64,000 nucleotides of DNA from Kalmanozyma brasiliensis GHG001 (Eukaryota > Basidiomycota > Ustilaginomycetes > Ustilaginales). The stretch spans positions 496,001-560,000 of the forward strand of contig NW_015961961.1 in the NCBI RefSeq assembly GCF_000497045.1, given 5' to 3'. The position numbers and the translations under genes are program-made. This document shows positions 29,649 to 40,804 of this stretch, piece after piece; the stretch's first letter is position 1; every line of letters begins with the position of its first letter. The notes below the pieces were generated by a model. The model did not search any database and was not told the DNA's origin. It saw only the letters and a list, made by a program, of their open reading frames with translations.

Positions 29649-31229
29649 ATGACGGTTCGTAGCACTCTGTTCTGGAGCCTGGTGGTGGCCTTCTTTGCCT
29701 TCTTCGCCTCGGTCGAGGTCGAGGCTACGCTGGCAAACCCTGTCATGTGGATTCTCTCACAGAAGAGCCTCAAGCAAGCTCGAGTTGACCCCATTGTCTC
29801 GCCTGGCAGGGCTTCGAGTCACACCCACCAGTTTGTGGGCGCCAACGGCATCAGCCAGGACACCACCACAGCGCAAGCTCTGGAAAGCGCATCAAGCTGC
29901 ACGACCTCGAACCTGCGCGCAGACATGTCGGCCTACTGGACGCCTTCGCTCTACACGTACAACAACGCCACCAACACTTTCACGCCCAACCAGCTGAGCT
30001 TTGTCAACACGTATTACCTCATGAGGGGCAATGTGCAGATCACGGCGTTCCCCAAGGGTCTGCAAATGCTGGGCGGTAACGCGATGCGAAGAGGACCGGG
30101 ACCCACGAAGCAAGCGGACAACACGGCATCGTTCGTCTGCCTCAACTACAAGGATGGAAGCAGTCAGACGCAGACGATCCCCGACCGACCGTGCCCGCAG
30201 GGCTTGAGGGCACAGATCCTGTTCCCTTCGTGCTGGAACGGTAAGGATCTCACCTCGTCGCCGACGGACCAAACGCACATTGTCTACCCGATGGGTGACA
30301 ACGCTGACAACGGACAGTGCCCCTCGACGCACCCTGTGCGACTGCCGACACTGTTCTACGAATTCATCTACGATGTGTCCAACACCGACAACTCGGGCAA
30401 CTCCAAGTGGGTGCTGGCTAACGGCGATGCGATGGGCTACTCGATGCACGGTGACTTCCTCGCGGCTTGGAACGAAACGATCTTGCAGAATGCCATCGAC
30501 CAGTGCAGCGGCAACTTGTTCGGAGACCTCGCTTCGTGCCCTCCGTTGAACTCGACGCTGGATAGGGCGGGATCGAGCAAGTGCAACGCTGCCTCGAGCG
30601 AGGCCGTGTACCCGCAGAGCATTTCGTCGCTGCCTGGCTGCAACATGATCTGGAACGGACCCAACGCCGGCAAGGGACTGACAGCGGGATGCGATCCAAG
30701 CAAGGTGATGCTGAAGCCTGACAACTGGACTGGCTCTTCGAACTCGAGCTCGTCCTCGGTAGCCGCACCTGCTAACCCTACGTCCACGTCCTCAAGCGTG
30801 GCCACACCGTCTTCGTCCACGTCCTCGAGGGCGACCACAACGTCTGCGAGGTCGTCGTCGACGTCTACTTCGACAAGGACTACTTCGACGGCGGCACAGC
30901 CGGCAGCGACGTGCGTGTGCCCGAGCAGCGGAACGGCGTCGACGCAGCAGAAGGCGACGACAAACAGCCAGTCAAAGCACACGGCACCCAAGCGCAGCAA
31001 CAAGAAGCCTGCCAAGAAGCAAAACAAGCCGCGTTCGCTTCACAGGGAGGTTGACGCGGTCAGGAGGGATGCGAGAATCGTGCTGCAGAGCATCGTCGAG
31101 AGGTTCACTGTGGCCCTCAATGGAACGGGCAGCGCAACGGAGCGTCTCGCCGATGCTCAGCACCAGTTGACCATCCTGGACGCAGCCCTGGCCGACTACG
31201 GCATTGTAGCGACGACCACTACCGCTTAG
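29649..31229 (+). CDS. Secreted DUF1996 protein
   Basis: 526 residues. A signal peptide at about 1-27 (FWSLVVAFFAFFASVEVEA) is followed by a DUF1996 domain at about 30-355 with the typical SHTHQFVGANG start, LRADMSAYWTPSLY, and CPQGLRAQILFPSCWNGKDL. A Ser/Thr-rich linker follows, likely O-mannosylated, then a basic patch (KKPAKKQNKPR) and a helical C-terminal segment of about 75 residues. DUF1996 proteins are common secreted or wall-associated fungal proteins of unknown biochemical function. The start is the ATG directly before the signal peptide; an open extension to 29565 is not a signal sequence. The PMT4 gene elsewhere in this window encodes the type of enzyme that modifies such Ser/Thr-rich linkers. 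Confidence 0.88.
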   Translation: MTVRSTLFWSLVVAFFAFFASVEVEATLANPVMWILSQKSLKQARVDPIVSPGRASSHTHQFVGANGISQDTTTAQALESASSCTTSNLRADMSAYWTPSLYTYNNATNTFTPNQLSFVNTYYLMRGNVQITAFPKGLQMLGGNAMRRGPGPTKQADNTASFVCLNYKDGSSQTQTIPDRPCPQGLRAQILFPSCWNGKDLTSSPTDQTHIVYPMGDNADNGQCPSTHPVRLPTLFYEFIYDVSNTDNSGNSKWVLANGDAMGYSMHGDFLAAWNETILQNAIDQCSGNLFGDLASCPPLNSTLDRAGSSKCNAASSEAVYPQSISSLPGCNMIWNGPNAGKGLTAGCDPSKVMLKPDNWTGSSNSSSSSVAAPANPTSTSSSVATPSSSTSSRATTTSARSSSTSTSTRTTSTAAQPAATCVCPSSGTASTQQKATTNSQSKHTAPKRSNKKPAKKQNKPRSLHREVDAVRRDARIVLQSIVERFTVALNGTGSATERLADAQHQLTILDAALADYGIVATTTTA

Positions 31230-31939
31230 CATTCTTCACCTCAGTCTCTTTGCATTCTCCAAGTTCGCTGTATCATCATCTTGCCTGCATTCTCTCATAC
31301 ATGTCTTTCCTAGTTTCGTCGAGTAGAAACGCTCCGAATTCGTAGATCACTTTGCGATCCTTGCCGAGCGGTGTGCTCTGAAGGACCGAGTGTGTTCGCG
31401 AGGACGTGGCTGTGTGTATCGTCCGAAGAGGGTGTGCGAGAGTGAGGACGTGTGTGGTTGTCTTGGCGTGGCGAGCGCGGCACGGCTGAGATGTGTCCGT
31501 CGACTTGGGTGAACGGGGAAGCGCGGGCAAATGCGGAACGGCGAGAGGACTTGAGGCGGACTGCCGTGTTCTCGAAAAGGGTCCAAAAAGAAGCCTCGAA
31601 AATCACACCCAAATCATGCCGAGAATTGAAAAATCATTATTGAATGGGGAAACGCCAAGCAAAGAAGCGCGGCATCTGGGCAGAGGCCAAGAGAATTGTC
31701 AGCCACGTTCGGGGCAGCAATGGAAGCATTTCACAAAATATGACCTGATTTCTCTATGGTCACATCATCCTATCCTATATGGTCACCTCTGCTGTCTCTT
31801 CTTGCTGTAGTCACATTCGGACCCACCGAAGCTGAGCAAGGGAAAGCGCATCGCCAACCATCGCTGCCTTTCTCTGTACCACCATCACCACCACCACCAC
31901 CATGCCAACGTCGACGTGAATGCACCAACATCAATCACA
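31230..31939. promoter_or_regulatory. Upstream region of NRAMP gene
   Basis: No gene is supported. TATGGTCAC occurs twice in direct orientation at 31755-31763 and 31778-31786. A run of ACC/CAC units (about 31880-31902) and a five-codon upstream reading frame (31902-31919) precede the main ATG. Confidence 0.5.
31902..31919 (+). promoter_or_regulatory. Upstream open reading frame of NRAMP mRNA
   Basis: ATG CCA ACG TCG ACG TGA: five codons and a stop, ending 20 bases before the NRAMP ATG at 31940. It would reduce initiation at the main ATG unless bypassed. That it lies in the mRNA is assumed, since the transcription start is not visible. Confidence 0.45.
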
Positions 31940-34015
31940 ATGCCGCCGCCAACCATACCATCAGATTCGCCAATGGCGACTACGGCCATGACATCCTCGC
32001 CTCGACTCACTTTGAAGCAGCGCATGGCTTCTCACTGGGCTACCACTCTCCGCGTTGTTCGTCGACACATCTACTTCATCGGTCCAGGCATCGTCGCTTC
32101 CGTCGCATACGCTGATCCAGGCAACTGGGCCACCGACTTGCAAGCCGGCTCCGAGTTCGGCTACTCACTCCTCTTCATCGTCCTGCTCACGGGCTGTTTC
32201 GCCGTCTTCATTCAGATTCTCGCCTGCCGCTTGGGTGTTGTCACCAACGCCGACCTGGCTCGACAATGTCGCATGCTTATCCTCAAGGAGGATCGCCACG
32301 GCATTCCAACACAGCGCAACATCTCGTACCCCAAACTCAGGCGGTGGGCGCTCCTCTACCCGCTCTACGTCATTGCTGAAGGTGCAATCGTAGCTACAGA
32401 GCTCGCAGAACTGACCGGATCCGCCATTGCTCTCAACCTGCTCTTCCCGGGTTTGCCTCTGTGGGCCGGTATCTTGATCACCTCGGTCGATGTCATCCTC
32501 ATCCTCTTCATCTACAAGCCTCCCCCCAACGGAAGCTTCCGACTACTCGAGGCCGTCATTGCAGCACTCGTCTTCACCGTGCTCGCATGCTTCATCGTGC
32601 TGCTCGTCAGGATCAAGCCCTATTGGCCCGACGTGTTCCATGGATATCTTCCTTCGAACCAGGTCGTCTCGAGCGGTGCTTTGTACGTCAGCGTCGGTAT
32701 CCTCGGCGCTACCGTCATGCCTCATGCTATCATCCTCGGCTCTCACTTTGCTTGCATCGATCGCATGCCCAGTGCCGAAGGCAAAAGCACCGCTGTTGTC
32801 GATCATGATCAATTCGCCCGAGACCTCGAGTACCAATCCAGATGGCAAGCCATTCGCAGCTCCTGGTCCCGCTTGCTGCAACCCAAGCCAGAGACCAAGA
32901 CCGAGATGCTGCGTCTTTCGCGCGTCGTCCGCTCCCTCATCCGCGGACGCACCGGCACCCGTGGCGCCGAGACGGATTCGATCGACGAGAGCCAACGACA
33001 GCGCGATTACCAGATCGACACCTACCCACCGCGCACCCTCGAGAACATCCGCATCCACATCAAGCACGCCTCGGTCGACATTGGCATGTCGCTCGTCAGT
33101 TTTGCCATTGTCATCAACTCTGCCATTCTCATCGTCGCTGCCGCCGCCTTCTATTACACCGACAATGGCACCGGCTCGGGACAGGTCATTGTCGCCAGTC
33201 TGTATGATGCTTTCTATCTGCTGAAAGATCGACTGGGCAGTCTGCCGGCGGTGCTGTTTGCCGTGGCGCTGCTCGCATCCGGTCAGAGCGCCAGCATCAC
33301 CGTGACGCTCGCGGGACAACTCGTCAGTGAAGGTTTCATCAACTGGCGCACCGATCCCTTCATCAGGAGACTCTTCACGAGGTTGTTGGCTATCGTGCCC
33401 AGTTTAACGGTCTCATTGGCCGTGGGCAAGGATGGCCTGGACGAGATGCTTGTGGCCAGTCAGGTCGCTTTGAGTATCGCCTTGCCATTCGTGCTGATGC
33501 CCTTGATTCTCGTCACGGGCAACAAGCTGAGAATGACGGCAGAAGAAGTGGAGGATCCAGCGTCGGTAGCGTCGTCGGCCAGGTCGAGTGTACAGGAGGA
33601 GCGCGCGAGTGGCGAGCAGGCGGCTGCTACAGCAGATGCAAGTGCGTCGAAAGCCAGGCCAGTCCTGCGCAGGGACGCCAGCACCAGCGCATCCTTGGCC
33701 GTCGTCGAGAGTCTCACTCGCGAACAGCAGCAGCAGCAGCCGAATACTCCAGAACAGGACGATAAAATCACGTTGCGCAAACAACAGCAGCCGTCGCCAC
33801 CACAAACACCCGCAGCGTCAGCAAGCGATCCATTGCAGGAGCACATTCCTCTCCCGACATTGGCCGAACAGCGGCCGCCGGCGACACCTGCGTCCAAGAT
33901 GACATCGCAGTGCTTCGCCTCGAGGTGGTACGTCCAGGTTGTGGCGTACGCCATTTGGACCGTCATTGTCATCGCCGACGGCTACGTGCTCATCACCACA
34001 TTTATGGGCGAGTAG
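31940..34015 (+). CDS. NRAMP-family divalent metal transporter (SMF type)
   Basis: 691 residues from the first ATG at 31940; the frame is open further upstream but only through a GTG. Hallmarks of NRAMP metal coordination are present: DPGNW in TM1 (YADPGNWATDLQAG) and MPH in TM6 (GATVMPHAIILGSH). About eleven or twelve hydrophobic segments are visible. There is a roughly 110-residue hydrophilic loop after TM6, and a 130-residue Gln/Ser/Pro-rich loop separates the last segment (VVAYAIWTVIVIADGYVLI) from the rest. Family members are proton-coupled importers of Mn, Fe and related divalent ions at plasma membrane, endosome or vacuole. Which metal and which membrane cannot be told from sequence. 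Confidence 0.92.
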   Translation: MPPPTIPSDSPMATTAMTSSPRLTLKQRMASHWATTLRVVRRHIYFIGPGIVASVAYADPGNWATDLQAGSEFGYSLLFIVLLTGCFAVFIQILACRLGVVTNADLARQCRMLILKEDRHGIPTQRNISYPKLRRWALLYPLYVIAEGAIVATELAELTGSAIALNLLFPGLPLWAGILITSVDVILILFIYKPPPNGSFRLLEAVIAALVFTVLACFIVLLVRIKPYWPDVFHGYLPSNQVVSSGALYVSVGILGATVMPHAIILGSHFACIDRMPSAEGKSTAVVDHDQFARDLEYQSRWQAIRSSWSRLLQPKPETKTEMLRLSRVVRSLIRGRTGTRGAETDSIDESQRQRDYQIDTYPPRTLENIRIHIKHASVDIGMSLVSFAIVINSAILIVAAAAFYYTDNGTGSGQVIVASLYDAFYLLKDRLGSLPAVLFAVALLASGQSASITVTLAGQLVSEGFINWRTDPFIRRLFTRLLAIVPSLTVSLAVGKDGLDEMLVASQVALSIALPFVLMPLILVTGNKLRMTAEEVEDPASVASSARSSVQEERASGEQAAATADASASKARPVLRRDASTSASLAVVESLTREQQQQQPNTPEQDDKITLRKQQQPSPPQTPAASASDPLQEHIPLPTLAEQRPPATPASKMTSQCFASRWYVQVVAYAIWTVIVIADGYVLITTFMGE

Positions 34016-34419
34016 TGGGCGCTTTGTCACCTTGTATACCAATCTGTTGTAGTAAGCCACAGCCGCATGAACAATCCAATTTTGCTCACCTGTCATTCGT
34101 TCATCCGCATCCATCCCCACGCAGAGCCCTTTCCGACAGCCGGGTTGTCAGGCACGTTCGCCAATGAAGGGCCCAATGTGCTTGCTTGTGATCCAAACAG
34201 CCCCACTCAGAGCCATCATTGCGAGCTGGTACTGCAGACGCAGCTACCCATGAAGAGTCTATCTTGCTGGCTTGCCTTTTGCTCAGTCTCAATGAGGGCT
34301 TCTCAATTGTCAGTCATCGCGGTCCAGTGTGAAAGAATGAACGTGCGAAACGCAATGTCTTTGCGGAGCGGATGCTATGGATGAACAAGAAGACGAATGG
34401 AATCTATGTGAATGCTATG
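34016..34419. other. Intergenic region between convergent transporter genes
   Basis: About 400 bases hold the two 3' ends. Nothing else is seen. Confidence 0.45.
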
Positions 34420-36540
34420 CTATTGTCGAGTGTAGTGCGAGTCGTGCGAGGTTGCGGTGGTTTGGGTGGTGGGGGTTCCGTCGATATGGTGGAGCAGCAT
34501 TGACGCTGACGGCTCGGTTGGCGTGATGTCCTCTGGGGATGTGCGCCAGGTGGGCTCTTTCGTCTTGCTTGCTGTGCTATCGACGAGCAATCCCTTTTCG
34601 CGATCTCCATCGACCGCGTCGCCATCGAGCACGTCTGCAGCAAACCGCTCATCCACCTCGTCGTGCATCTCGAGCTCCTTCATCGCAAAACAGATGGCCC
34701 AGCCTGCGACCGCAAACGGAATCAACAGCAGCCACACATGTCGCAGTGCGCCACTGTATACGCCTCTCACAGCACGGCTGGCGACCGGATCCAGTGTGCG
34801 CAGCGCTCCGAAATGCATCGAATAGGGCGAGGAGATGTCTTCGATGTTGAACGGCAGACTTCCGTTGGCGGAGAGCGCCTGGATGGAGGGCGACTTGATC
34901 GCCTTGTGCACCGACGACTGGAACACCGCTTCGGCGAGCATGATGCCGAGCGTCTGGCCGAACGAGGCGAAGAAGAGTTGCAGAGCCAAAGCGCGCGAGG
35001 CGAGTTCGACTGCGACCGACGCCAAGGTCGGGAACTGGGGCGCGACGAACAGGATTCCGCATCCAATGGCGATGGGCAGCTGCACCAGGATCCACGTTAC
35101 TGGCTTTGCGTCGACGTCAAGCAGCAGCAAAAGTGGAACGCCGAGCACGGTGAAGAACCATCCTAGGTGATTCTGTGGTAGGTAGCGTTGTGTCACCTCA
35201 ATGCTCACTGCGAATGCAATGGCGGTGAGCGCGACAGTGCAGCTAAAGGGGAGGACCATCCAGCCAGACATGATGGTGGACGACAGCTTGACCGCCTGGA
35301 AGTAGGTTGGGATGACATAGATGATGGCCATGGTGACGACGCCGTGCGCAAAGCTGGTGAGGTGGGCGCTGATGGCGGTGCGGTTCGACAGCAGCTCCCT
35401 CGGCACTGTCGGGTTTCGCAATTTGAACAGCTCGAGGTAGAAGAACGCGACAAAGAGCAGCACTGACAGGACGAGCGGGATGAGCACCGGTGCGCTCATC
35501 CACCCGTACCGCGCCCCGCCCCAGGTGAGCGACAGACCTAACCCGACGGTGGCTAGCATGAGCAGCGCGTTGCCGCTCCAATCCATCGACTTGAGTTTGG
35601 ACCTGACGTCGGCTTGAGGCGTCTTCATGTGCATGAAGCAGCTGATCATGATGATCGCCAGCACCGTCACGGGGACGTTGAGCCAGAACAACCACCTCCA
35701 GTGGTCTCTGCGAGAAAAGACACCGCCGATGGGTGGGCCCACCGCACTGGCGCCCGCCCAGACGACGCCCAGAATGCCTTCATACGTTCCCCTCTCGCTC
35801 AGACTGACGAGGTCGGCAACGATGATCTCTGCGAGCGAAATGATTCCTCCATCTCCTACACCTTGCAACACCCTCCCGACGATCATCATCTCCAGACTGT
35901 GGCTCGCGCCGCAGATGATGCTGCCAAAGAGAAAGAAGAACAACGAGGAGAGGAGTACACTTTTGCGGCCCCAGATCTCGCACAACCCGCCGGTCATGGG
36001 CAAGATCGCCATACCAGCGACGGTGTATGCTGCGCCAATCCAGATGTACGTGCCCCCATAGCCGGTCGAGCTCGTCGAAGTGGTTACGGGAGAGTGGTGG
36101 TGATGCTTGCCAAACCGGATTGCGTCGTTTTGCAGATCCGAGACGATGGTCGGCAGCGCAGTGGATACAGTGGTGAGATCGAGCGCCGAGAGAAAAGACG
36201 AGACGCACAATGCAGAGAAGACCAGCAGGAAGTGGGTGCGCGCCGAGAGGCGCGACTTGGCCGAGCTTGAGTGGGTCGTGTCGAGGCTCGGGCGGCAGGT
36301 GTGGTCGGTCGAGGTTGAGGACGAGGGCAGATGGCGCATCGAGCTGGCGGCCAGGTTGGGCGTCGAGTGCGCAACAAGATCTGGCGCATATGCGGGTCGA
36401 GGCGTGGACACGTACGATGGGGGCGCTGCTTCGGATATGGTTGTCTCAGGTGGATAGGACGATGTCGGAGTGTCCACACATGTGGCATCAGGGCCGGCCG
36501 TGATGGCCTCCTCGGTGCGGCCGCCGTCGTGGTCGGCCAT
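34420..36540 (-). CDS. MFS multidrug/toxin efflux transporter, DHA2 (14-helix) family
   Basis: 706 residues. The hydrophilic N-terminus (about 100 residues) is followed by TM1 with SALDLTTVSTALPTI, a typical DHA motif. Motif A is seen as GLCEIWGRKSV, motif B as GRVLQGVGDGGI and motif C, the antiporter motif, as GASAVGPPIGGVF. About fourteen hydrophobic segments extend to SGALRHVWLLLIPFAVAGWAI, and a hydrophilic tail of about 90 residues follows. DHA2 proteins are proton antiporters that export drugs or secondary metabolites across the plasma membrane. The substrate is unknown. No biosynthetic genes lie nearby. Confidence 0.9.
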   Translation of the reverse strand: MADHDGGRTEEAITAGPDATCVDTPTSSYPPETTISEAAPPSYVSTPRPAYAPDLVAHSTPNLAASSMRHLPSSSTSTDHTCRPSLDTTHSSSAKSRLSARTHFLLVFSALCVSSFLSALDLTTVSTALPTIVSDLQNDAIRFGKHHHHSPVTTSTSSTGYGGTYIWIGAAYTVAGMAILPMTGGLCEIWGRKSVLLSSLFFFLFGSIICGASHSLEMMIVGRVLQGVGDGGIISLAEIIVADLVSLSERGTYEGILGVVWAGASAVGPPIGGVFSRRDHWRWLFWLNVPVTVLAIIMISCFMHMKTPQADVRSKLKSMDWSGNALLMLATVGLGLSLTWGGARYGWMSAPVLIPLVLSVLLFVAFFYLELFKLRNPTVPRELLSNRTAISAHLTSFAHGVVTMAIIYVIPTYFQAVKLSSTIMSGWMVLPFSCTVALTAIAFAVSIEVTQRYLPQNHLGWFFTVLGVPLLLLLDVDAKPVTWILVQLPIAIGCGILFVAPQFPTLASVAVELASRALALQLFFASFGQTLGIMLAEAVFQSSVHKAIKSPSIQALSANGSLPFNIEDISSPYSMHFGALRTLDPVASRAVRGVYSGALRHVWLLLIPFAVAGWAICFAMKELEMHDEVDERFAADVLDGDAVDGDREKGLLVDSTASKTKEPTWRTSPEDITPTEPSASMLLHHIDGTPTTQTTATSHDSHYTRQ

Positions 36541-39500
36541 GCCGTGTTGCGTTTGTGATAGATGCGCTCGCTATGTTTGTGTTTTGCGGTCGAATTCGAA
36601 GTGGAAAGTGGGTAAGGCGTTGCTATCTGTTGAGAGTGGCGCTTGTTTTCGCCAATTGATGAGGCGTGGGTGAAAGCGATGCTGGTGCGGAGCGGACTGG
36701 CCGCAAGCGTGGATGTTGCAGAGACGAACGACAGACACGAGCGTTGCTATTGATGATGGTCGAAACGAGGGGGAGTCCGATGATGCAGACGCAGTGGATG
36801 GTTGCGAGTCAAGTCGCTCAGAGGTGCTTTTGGTGCAAGCGGAAAGCTGGAATCGCTTCACCAGGTTCTCCTAGAACAGATGTGCGCCTTCGGAATGTTT
36901 GGTGCGGACAAAGCTTGAGCTGGGCTATGCTACTTTGGTCTGCTGCTAGCAGGTAAGCAAGAGCGGCCAGGCGGGGCGAGAAAGAGCGTGGGTGTCTACG
37001 TGTGACGTGTGCAAGTGGTTGGGGTCAGTCCTATGTGGAGCGGAACGAGGAAGCAAGATGGTCGCTTGCGAACGAGGAACGCCAAGCGACCGGCGGAGAA
37101 GCAAAGGTGCGTAAAGTGTCTTGCAAGCGCGGTTGAGGCCAGATCTTGACCCGAAGGGAAGGACGATGAACGTGGTTGCGGGATGCACGATCGAATCGAA
37201 TCACATCGGATGAGGGACTGGGTCACCGAGACGTCGAGACCGGCGCGGCACGCCACACAAATGAAGTAGTGGGATGAAGCGGAGCGCCGCGGTAAGCAGC
37301 GCAGCGCAGCACAGCAGTATGCAAGGTCGCTTCGGAGCGTCAAAGTGTCGCTTCTGCTGCACGCACTGGGCCTGCACAGAGTCCAAGTGCTGTTCAACTT
37401 GACCTGCGACCGAAATGAGCAGGACCACTTATCACACGACACAGCCTACTATGTTCAGGGCTGCACCTCGACACAGACCGCTGAGACTCTATCACACGAA
37501 AGCAGGAACGACCTGTGGGCCGGAGAGGGCTGCGCACAACGTCGGCAGGACCCAGTGGGCGGCAAAGTGCTTTGCAGATACTTGGGACGCAATGCTCAGT
37601 TAACGGCGGTGCACGCTGGTGTCTAGCAGCTGTTCAGGCCCACCTGCATCGGCAGGGGGTTGTGTGGTGCATCGTGCAGACTATGAGACTCAGGGGCCCT
37701 TTGTGCGCTGCTTCAAGTGAGGTGAATGCTTCAATCCTCGCTCGTCTTGACCAGCTCGCTTCCGCCTTTCGCCCCGAGAAAGCAAAACGCGTCTGTCTCG
37801 TATGTCGGTGTTGGTGCGTCAAGGGTTAATGAAAGTGGGCTGAAAATACTTTCTGCCGAAAGACAATAGGCGTCGGCGAGAAGCGAAGTCTGCGCATCAT
37901 TGTGAGGCTGAAGCACCAAGTTGGTTTGCGCATTGCTCCACCTCGATCTGGGACAGCCTTGCTTCACATTCCGACGTTGTGATGTGAAGGCTGCCTGGAA
38001 TTCTACGACAGCATCGCATCGCACGTGGGAAGGCGAAACGAACATGAGAAGACAAATTCTGTCGGTTTTCGCAAATCAGACACACCCTTCGGGTAGACGC
38101 TGATACGGATAGTGGCGAGACGTTGCGCACAGAGCAGTGAGGATGGCGCCATCCACACATCGAAACAGCGAGGCACGGAGGCGACACAAACGCAGATTCA
38201 TCGGACGTGGAAACAAACTCTGCCTGCGGGAATTGCCGTCGGTCGAAGACAGAAACGAGCTGCATTGAACGAGGAAGCCGCAGGTCAAGGTCGTTGGAAC
38301 TGGAACGTGTTGCGTCGGTGATTCAACGAGGGTTTCCCCATGAGATCAACGTGTCAAAAGTTGTTCTTCCAGCTGACGCGACCCTGCAGCGAATGGAAAA
38401 GGTTCGACGACGATCAGGTTTATCGCTCCGAAGTGGCATGGCGAGTTGAAAGCTTGCCGTCTTGCCGGGGCAGCGTCCGAGCTTGCCGTTGCTGGCATGA
38501 GCTCCTCATCCGAAGAATCGACGAGACGGCTGGTGGTCTGAGCTGGAAAGCAGACGGCAGCACAACGGACTTCCATGGCTCGGCGCATCTACAGGACAAA
38601 GAGGAGGACGGCCAACTCCTTTGCATTATGCATACAATTGGGCGGCCGCTGTCAAACCCAGCCTTCGGCACCTGAGACATGCACTACCATTCTCAAAGCC
38701 GAATTTCTATTTTGGCGCTCTGAATTTGGTATTGTCGGCAGCTCAAACTTGAAATGAGCATTACAAAGGTCAAGGTTGCATGATTTGCAGAGTGTGCCGT
38801 TTGGCCCAACTTGACGTGAACGTTGTTGGAGCAGCCTAAATCCAGACCACCGAGGTTCTAGACGCTCTCTTCCCCTCTGATCAGTAGCCGGCACGCTCCC
38901 TTCTCGACGGCATCGTTCATCCCCTTTGCCCTCCTCGTCGGCATTAGCGCTATTCGACTCCTCATCAACACCTTCAATACAATCCGCCACGTCTGTGCAC
39001 CAAGGACGGTTGGAATTGCGTACATTCAGAGGCAAGCATGCCATGGGCCGTTGAGTCGCTCAGTATCATTCATGATGACTGAGGCGATGTCGGCGCTCTC
39101 CACGTCACTCGAAGTTCCGCGGATTGGCACGTTCTATCCGGTGATTCGGTCTCAAACGTGGCAGCAAACATCAAATTCCAATTTATCATAGCAAGAATAC
39201 AGTAGAGAGAGGGAGAAAGTGACAGCAAACGAACCGTCGGCCCCAGATTGAATATTGTTTTCTCTTGCTTCAGGGTCCTCTTCTTTGCTGACGTGCCGCC
39301 TCATTGGCCAGAACTTGGGTTAGTTCAGATTGGCACGAGCCTAACTAGTGGCTTGCACCAAACATGCGCCTCTTGTTCCTTTGCCGACCGGCGGGTTCCT
39401 TCTCCGCAACAGTTGAGAGGAGCGAGCCAAGCTTAGCAACTCACCGCCGCTCCAGCTTTACCCTGTTCCGAGCAACGTTTGTTTGCCTCTCATCTCCTGT

Positions 39501-40804
39501 CGAACAAGTATCGAACGCCATTCCACTATCTTGTGCTGACGCATTCACCTTCATGTACTGCATTCCGAACCATCTTGCCCTCCGGCGCAGCTCAAAACAG
39601 CTCCCATCAATAGATGCATGCAAGCCAGTCTCGAGTCTCGGATCCCCTGCATCTCAGCACAGCCTCTCCTGCTGGTGGGACCTCTTCCTACATATTCGGA
39701 AAGGCCTGTTCAATGCACGACGATCCTCACGCCTTCTTTGTCCCTTGGCACCTCATGTCGTTCCGGGTTCTTCTTGCCGGAAATGGTCTCTCGGCGCATC
39801 ATGCCCTTCACCGTGATTGCGTTTATTCGCAGTCTCCAAAGTGCTCTCTACCCCTTACATCCTTCGGCAAGCTTGCTGTGACCATGCTCCGAGTCAAAGT
39901 TTGCCGCCGGTACATCACACAGTCTGGACCTGATCTGTACCCGCTCGCCCGCTCGTGAGCCTAGCCTTCACATCAGCTTGACAAGCAACAAGCATTGCTC
40001 GGAGAGACAGTCTGTGCTCGTTGGCTAGCTATCAAAAGCCAATTGCAACCCCGTCACGTTCTACCGCTGCTCTTCATGTTGGGTTGTGAGAATCAATCTG
40101 CCACCTCTTGCAAAGGGTCTTGACGCTAACAACATTGGCCGGACTACCGCACACCTCTAACTCTGGATTGAGCGACACTCTGACCGGCACCTTATTGCAA
40201 ATTCACACACACACGCACACGCAGGTCGACATTGCATCCTGCACGAGGCAGCCGGCGCAGCGTTCTTCGTCCCACCAATCAGGCCCAAAATTCTGCGCTC
40301 ACGCCCACTTGAAAACATCGCCACTCTCTCTTTTGTTCCTCGCAAAGGTCTCGGTCTGCGTAGCGGTCGTGCGATCCAAGCTTTTCGAGCAGCACAGTGT
40401 TCAGCGCAAGTGCATGCACATCCGCTGCCGGCCGTCTCCCTTTCTCGCCGCGGAGACGAGGCGGCAGCCGTCCCCTTCCTGACCGCAGGCCCGCCCACTT
40501 CGGGTCAGTCGTGCTCGCACCTCCGCTCCGCTTCTCTCTGCATGTGCCACTTTGAAGCGCAACACTTGTGCATAGAACTTGATCTCCTCTTCTGAGCCCG
40601 TGTATACCTCCTGTGTTCGTCCTCTCCGCAGTCGCCTCCATAAAGCTCGCCAGACAGCCTCGCACACCATCCCCTCCGTCCATCATCATCCAACGTCCTC
40701 CTTCTCCTCTGGTCAGCCTGCGCACGACTTCTTCCTCTCCTCCCGATATACGTCCTCTTTTCTGCACTTTCCCGTTCGCTGCTCTCCGTTCGAGCGCTTT
40801 CGCT
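36541..40804. other. Gene-poor region, 4.3 kb
   Basis: This is the longest stretch without a supportable gene. Open frames stay under about 150 codons, overlap antisense to one another and show no domain. A frame at 39364-39816 begins MRLLFLCRP and contains several Cys, but no proper signal peptide or homology is visible. A CA-rich microsatellite lies at about 40203-40223. The last few hundred bases are C/T-rich and fit the promoter and leader of the gene at 40805. Confidence 0.5.

Noticed and set aside
39364..39816. Possible small Cys-containing secreted protein (MRLLFLCRP...)
   Set aside because: The N-terminus is not a convincing signal peptide, composition is like translated non-coding DNA and no homology is recognised.
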